A program made the translations under genes and the position numbers. Below the pieces are notes generated by a model that did no database searches, was not told the origin of the DNA, and saw only the letters and a program-made list of their open reading frames with translations. DNA of 64,000 nucleotides, taken from positions 62,001 through 126,000 of the forward strand of contig JAFADY010000007.1 in NCBI GenBank assembly GCA_023424395.1, in the 5' to 3' direction. Source of the DNA: Bacteroidota bacterium (GTDB taxonomy: Bacteria; Bacteroidota; Bacteroidia; Bacteroidales; Dysgonomonadaceae). Below, piece after piece: positions 60,365-64,000 of this stretch (position 1 is its first letter; each line of letters opens with the position of its first letter).

Positions 60365-61624
60365 TTATCTCATTTTTAACGTTACCAAAGCAAACACAGC
60401 CAAGATCATTCCAACTATCCAAAATCGATTGACGATCTTGGGTTCGGTAAGCGGGTTGAAAGGTTTTTGTATAATGGCATCTATACCCGCATTGCCGGCT
60501 TTTTGATAATGGTGGTGCAGAGGCGTCATTTTGAAAATTCGTCTCCCATAACCCAATTTCTTTTTGGTGTATTTAAAATATGCAACCTGAATAATGACGG
60601 ACAACGCTTCTACGAAAAAAACACCGCACAAAATTGGCAAAAGTAACTCCTTGTGAATGAGCACGGCGAAAACGCCGATAATTCCGCCCAAGGTCAAACT
60701 GCCCGTGTCGCCCATGAAAATTTGGGCAGGGTAGGAGTTATACCACAAAAAACCGACGGTGGAGCCGACAAATGCAGCTGCAAAAACCATCAACTCATCG
60801 CTGCCGGGAATGTACATAATGTTGAGATAGGAAGCGAAGTCCACACGCCCCGAAACATAAGCCAGAATGCCGAGCGCCACGCCGATAATAGCCGAAGACC
60901 CCGACGCCAGCCCGTCCAACCCATCGGTGAGATTGGCGCTGTTGGAAACACCTGTTACAATGAGAATAACTACAATTACGAAAATTATCCATACCGCTTC
61001 ATCGGCGAAATCGCCCATCCACGAAACCAGCCATTTATAATCGAAATTATTATTTTTGATAAACGGAATGGTGGTTTTTGTTGTTTTTATGTCTTCCGTT
61101 TGATACTGAACTTCCTCGATGATATTGTTTACCCGAATTTCGGTATTTTCGCGCGAAACTATATCGGGGCTTAAATACATGGTAAGCCCAACGATAAATC
61201 CCAATCCAACTTGTGCAATTATTTTTACTTTGCCGTGCAAACCTTGTTTATTCTTTCTAAATACTTTGATATAATCGTCGGTGAACCCCAATACCCCAAG
61301 CCATACTGTGCTTATTATCATCAGAATGATGTAGATGTTTTCTAATTTGCCGAATAAAAGAATCGTAATTAAGATAGAAAAAATAATAACCACGCCTCCC
61401 ATCGTGGGAGTTCCGCGTTTGCTGTATTGCCCTTCTAAGTCGAGTTCACGGATGGTTTCTCCGATTTGTTTTATTTGCAGTTTTTTAATGATGTATTTTC
61501 CGAAGAAAACGGTAAAAAGCAATGAAATCAATGCCGACATGGCTGTGCGGAAAGTTACGAACTGAAACATTCCCGCGCCGGGAAAATCGAATTGGTCGAG
61601 GTATTGAAACAGATAGTACAGCAT
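60365..61624 (-). CDS. mraY: Phospho-N-acetylmuramoyl-pentapeptide transferase MraY
   Basis: 419-residue membrane enzyme making lipid I. Motifs: GTPTMGGVVIIFSILIT near 72, FTDDYIKVFRKNKQGL near 115, SNSANLTDGLDGLASGSS near 225 and MGDTGSLTLGGIIGV near 305. It is longer than enterobacterial MraY because of a hydrophilic insert near 165-205 (REN..., QTEDIKTTKTTIPFIKNNN). Confidence 0.97.
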   Translation of the reverse strand: MLYYLFQYLDQFDFPGAGMFQFVTFRTAMSALISLLFTVFFGKYIIKKLQIKQIGETIRELDLEGQYSKRGTPTMGGVVIIFSILITILLFGKLENIYIILMIISTVWLGVLGFTDDYIKVFRKNKQGLHGKVKIIAQVGLGFIVGLTMYLSPDIVSRENTEIRVNNIIEEVQYQTEDIKTTKTTIPFIKNNNFDYKWLVSWMGDFADEAVWIIFVIVVILIVTGVSNSANLTDGLDGLASGSSAIIGVALGILAYVSGRVDFASYLNIMYIPGSDELMVFAAAFVGSTVGFLWYNSYPAQIFMGDTGSLTLGGIIGVFAVLIHKELLLPILCGVFFVEALSVIIQVAYFKYTKKKLGYGRRIFKMTPLHHHYQKAGNAGIDAIIQKPFNPLTEPKIVNRFWIVGMILAVFALVTLKMR

Positions 61625-61627
61625 AGT

Positions 61628-61662
61628 GTTACGAGTTACGTGGTTCGAGATACGAGTTAATT
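61628..61662. repeat. Heptamer array (GTTACGA, 4-5 units) between mraY and murE
   Basis: GTTACGA, GTTACGT, GGTTCGA, GATACGA, GTTAATT. The murE stop codon lies in the last unit. Confidence 0.65.
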
Positions 61663-63114
61663 GTTATTCCAAATTTTCTCAATTTCTTCTTTATCATCAA
61701 AGTGATGTTTCACGCCTTTCACTTCCTGATAATCTTCGTGTCCTTTGCCTGCCACAAGTACCACGTCGCCTTCTTTAGCGAGGGCGCAAGCGGTTTTTAT
61801 GGCTTCCCTGCGGTCAACGATGGAAAGCGCAACGGCGCGTTGTTCTTCGGTTAAACCGTCGATCATATCATTTAAAATATCTTGCGGTTCTTCGAACCTG
61901 GGATTATCGGATGTAAGTACTACTTTATCACTCAATTCCACCGCCTCGCGCGCCATGATGGGGCGTTTTGTTTTGTCGCGGTTGCCGCCGCAGCCCACCA
62001 CGGTAATTATATTTCCTTTGTTTTGAAGAACCTCGTGTATGGCATCGAGTACGTTACTCAGTGCATCGGGCGTATGGGCGTAATCTACAATGGCAGTGTA
62101 GCCTTTGGGCGAGCGCAAAGTTTGAAAGCGGCCTGCTACCGGTTTTAAAGTAGATAAGATCCTCAAAACATTATCTGCATTTCTCCCCAGTAAAACCGAT
62201 GCTCCGTACACGGCAAGAAGATTATAGACATTGAAAACCCCCACAAATTGTACGATAATTTGTTTGCCGTTTATTTCTATATCGGTGCCGTCGAAATGTT
62301 TTTCGTAAATGCGTGCCTTAAAATCGGCCATCGATTTTAATGAGTATGTATATTTTCTCGCTTTGGTGTTTTGCAACATTACCGCGCCGTTTTTATCGTC
62401 GGAATTCGTAAGCGCGAATGCGCTTTCGGGCAGGTTATCGAAAAATGATTTTTTTACGTTCCGGTATTCCAGCATGTTTTTGTGATAATCGAGATGGTCT
62501 TGGGTGAGGTTCGTGAAAATTCCGCCAGCAAATTTCAAGGCTTCTACCCGTTTTTGATTCAAGGCATGAGAACTCACTTCCATAAAAGCGTACTCACATC
62601 CGGCATTCACCATTTTCTGAAGAAAAGAGTTTAGAGTGATGGGGTCAAGCGTGGTATGCGTTGTTGGATATTGTTTTTCATTGACGTAATTGGCTACGGT
62701 GGAAAGCAGACCGGTCGCATATCCGAGTTTACGAAACATGTTGTATAATAAGGTGGCAATGGTGGTTTTTCCGTTTGTGCCGGTAACACCTACCAGTTTT
62801 AATTTTTGCGAAGGATTTCCGAACCACGTTGATGCGATTTGTGCCAATGCAACCGATGAGTTTTTAACCTGTACATAAGTTGCCCTCGAAAAGAATTCTT
62901 CTATCATCGGTTTATCGTAAACGATAACTGCGGCATCCTGCTCGATGGATTTTCCGATATAATCGTGGCCATCCGTATTGATTCCTTCAACGGCGACGAA
63001 CAACGACCCTTTTTGCACCGTGCGCGAATCGGACGTAATGTTTTCTACTTCAACATTTTTATCGCCTTTAATAGAAACGATATCGCATTTTTCGATGAGT
63101 TCACTAAGTTTCAT
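61657..63114 (-). CDS. murE: MurE ligase (meso-diaminopimelate adding)
   Basis: 485-residue Mur ligase adding the third stem residue. ATP loop LVGVTGTNGKTTIATLLYNM near 110; the DNPR signature in VLTSDNPRFEEPQDI near 405 marks meso-diaminopimelate as substrate rather than lysine. A separate folding and nucleotide domain is intact. It lies between the transpeptidase and mraY. Confidence 0.97.
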   Translation of the reverse strand: MKLSELIEKCDIVSIKGDKNVEVENITSDSRTVQKGSLFVAVEGINTDGHDYIGKSIEQDAAVIVYDKPMIEEFFSRATYVQVKNSSVALAQIASTWFGNPSQKLKLVGVTGTNGKTTIATLLYNMFRKLGYATGLLSTVANYVNEKQYPTTHTTLDPITLNSFLQKMVNAGCEYAFMEVSSHALNQKRVEALKFAGGIFTNLTQDHLDYHKNMLEYRNVKKSFFDNLPESAFALTNSDDKNGAVMLQNTKARKYTYSLKSMADFKARIYEKHFDGTDIEINGKQIIVQFVGVFNVYNLLAVYGASVLLGRNADNVLRILSTLKPVAGRFQTLRSPKGYTAIVDYAHTPDALSNVLDAIHEVLQNKGNIITVVGCGGNRDKTKRPIMAREAVELSDKVVLTSDNPRFEEPQDILNDMIDGLTEEQRAVALSIVDRREAIKTACALAKEGDVVLVAGKGHEDYQEVKGVKHHFDDKEEIEKIWNNN

Positions 63115-63127
63115 ATTTTTTCCGTTT

Positions 63128-64000
63128 TTATTGCAGCGTTATGCTGATGGTTGTTCCCTTCACTATTTTTTGCCCGGGATTATAAGATTGTGCCACCACT
63201 TTGCCGGCTCCGGTGAGATTTACGCGCAATCCCGATTTTTCGAGCAGGTACACGGCGTCTCTCGCTCCCATACCTACGACATTGGGTACCAAATTTCTTT
63301 TCATGTCAAGTTGTTTGGGTTGATAACCTGCGCTGTCATAATTTATTTTAACCCAATCGCTTGCATTGTCCCATATAGGCGTATTATATTTTAAAGTGGA
63401 TAAAACAGCTTGACTGTTTTCCCAATTTCCATTTTTGAGATAAGGCATTTTTTGCAGGGCGGAATCTATTCTTACTTCTTCGGCAGCCAATTGCGTTTTG
63501 CGGATGTAAGTCTGTTCCGCGATGTTCTTAAACACCATGCCCGCCTGTCCGCCACCCGATGGCACTCCTTTTGGCTTTCTGATACCCACAAAACATGTGT
63601 ACTGCGGATTATCGGCCGGAAAATATCCGCAAAACGAAACGTAATATCCGCTGTATCCGCCGCCTCCGGCAATTTGTGCCGTGCCGGTTTTACCCGCGAT
63701 GGTAAAATAATCGGATTTTACTACTTTGGCCGTTCCGTTTTCAATTACTCCCACAAGCATTTTATGTATATCGATGAGCGTAGTGTCTTTACACATTTTT
63801 TCATTGATCACTTCTGCTTCAAATTCCTGCAACGTTTTTCCGTCCTTGACGAATTGCTTTGCAATAAACGGTTTTATCATTTTTCCGCCATTGGCTATCC
63901 CGTTGTAAAACATGAGCATATAAATGGGCGGCACTTTGCTTTCGTAGCCGAAAGACATCCATGGAAGCGTAGTTTTCGACCAATAATTAACTTTGTCATC
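63128..64000 (-). CDS. ftsI: Division transpeptidase (FtsI/PBP2-type) with PASTA domain, 5' end outside the window
   Basis: C-terminal 290 residues of a penicillin-binding protein; the frame runs off the window at 64000. The KTG motif is in FTIAGKTGTAQIAGGGG, preceded by GIANGGKMIKPFIAKQFVKD. After about 220 residues a PASTA domain follows (LVPNVVGMGARDAVYLLEKS, ending TTISITLQ). The SxxK and SxN motifs lie upstream of the window. Place before murE identifies it as the divisome enzyme FtsI. Confidence 0.92.
   Translation of the reverse strand, partial: DDKVNYWSKTTLPWMSFGYESKVPPIYMLMFYNGIANGGKMIKPFIAKQFVKDGKTLQEFEAEVINEKMCKDTTLIDIHKMLVGVIENGTAKVVKSDYFTIAGKTGTAQIAGGGGYSGYYVSFCGYFPADNPQYTCFVGIRKPKGVPSGGGQAGMVFKNIAEQTYIRKTQLAAEEVRIDSALQKMPYLKNGNWENSQAVLSTLKYNTPIWDNASDWVKINYDSAGYQPKQLDMKRNLVPNVVGMGARDAVYLLEKSGLRVNLTGAGKVVAQSYNPGQKIVKGTTISITLQ

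Noticed and set aside
60324..60422. Longer MurD starting inside mraY
   Set aside because: The added 33 residues come from mraY in another frame and from the inverted repeat; the ATG at 60323 is adequate.
1..64000. tRNA or rRNA genes, riboswitches, replication origin
   Set aside because: I looked for tRNA T-arm patterns, rRNA segments and DnaA-box clusters in the gaps between genes and found none I could support.

Overview
The window reads as a chromosomal segment of an anaerobic, peptide-fermenting member of the Bacteroidales. Three things point there: promoters of the Bacteroidetes type (TTTG, 19 bases, TAnnTTTG), a MurT/MurK/MurQ plus NamZ cluster of the kind known from Tannerella forsythia, and family-typical proteins such as an OadG fused to a lamin-tail domain and a HECLGH dipeptidyl peptidase III. 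A Dysgonomonadaceae-like host (Proteiniphilum, Petrimonas) is my inference from the metabolism. No 16S rRNA or tRNA gene is visible to test it.

Region 1 (1-13.3 kb, all minus strand) is a peptidoglycan salvage and remodelling cluster. Transcription order is thyA, folA, an amidase-like secreted protein, a glycosyltransferase, a SpoIID/LytB protein, an AmpG-type permease, a small IS200-like (RAYT) transposase flanked by inverted repeats, namZ, murT, murK and murQ (cut by the window edge). NamZ would release MurNAc, MurT import it, MurK phosphorylate it and MurQ open the lactyl ether.

Region 2 (13.4-30 kb) holds a DUF937 protein, a lipoprotein, folC, a 158-bp MITE-like element, dipeptidyl peptidase III, an arylpyruvate fermentation operon (iorA, iorB, ADP-forming acyl-CoA synthetase, aminotransferase), proline dehydrogenase, and an exbB-exbD-tonB/tolA-like operon interrupted by nucleotidyltransferase (MNT) genes and a broken HEPN gene, followed by pdxJ.

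Region 3 (30-47 kb) holds nadK beside a shortened regulatory protein, a Na+-pumping methylmalonyl-CoA decarboxylase operon with two beta-subunit genes, pfkA, ispH, cmk, an FG-GAP lipoprotein, a geranylgeranyl-reductase-like flavoprotein, a penicillin-acylase-family lipoprotein and pruA. PutA, PruA, the Ior operon, DPP III and the decarboxylase together describe energy capture from peptides: proline to glutamate, aromatic amino acids to aryl acetates with ATP formation, and propionate formation coupled to a sodium gradient.

Region 4 (47-64 kb) has rpsA, then the dcw division and wall cluster read on the minus strand: a transpeptidase (cut by the window edge), murE, mraY, murD, ftsW, a lipoprotein, murG, a four-helix-bundle protein, murC, ftsQ, ftsA, ftsZ and a YqeY-like gene.

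The most unusual signal runs across the genes. First, a G/C-rich palindromic repeat sits in the 5' ends of folA, ftsW and murD, always in the same orientation and reading frame. It is translated as KSPLGDLGV, KFPLGDLGV or LTPPSGGRGV, with an inverted (sometimes degenerate) copy upstream of the start codon. Second, at least ten arrays of 7-bp (once 8-bp) tandem repeats of different sequence lie at gene boundaries and run into murG at both ends. In folA, ftsW, murD and murG no start codon lies between the repeat and the conserved domain, so these essential proteins must carry repeat-encoded leaders.
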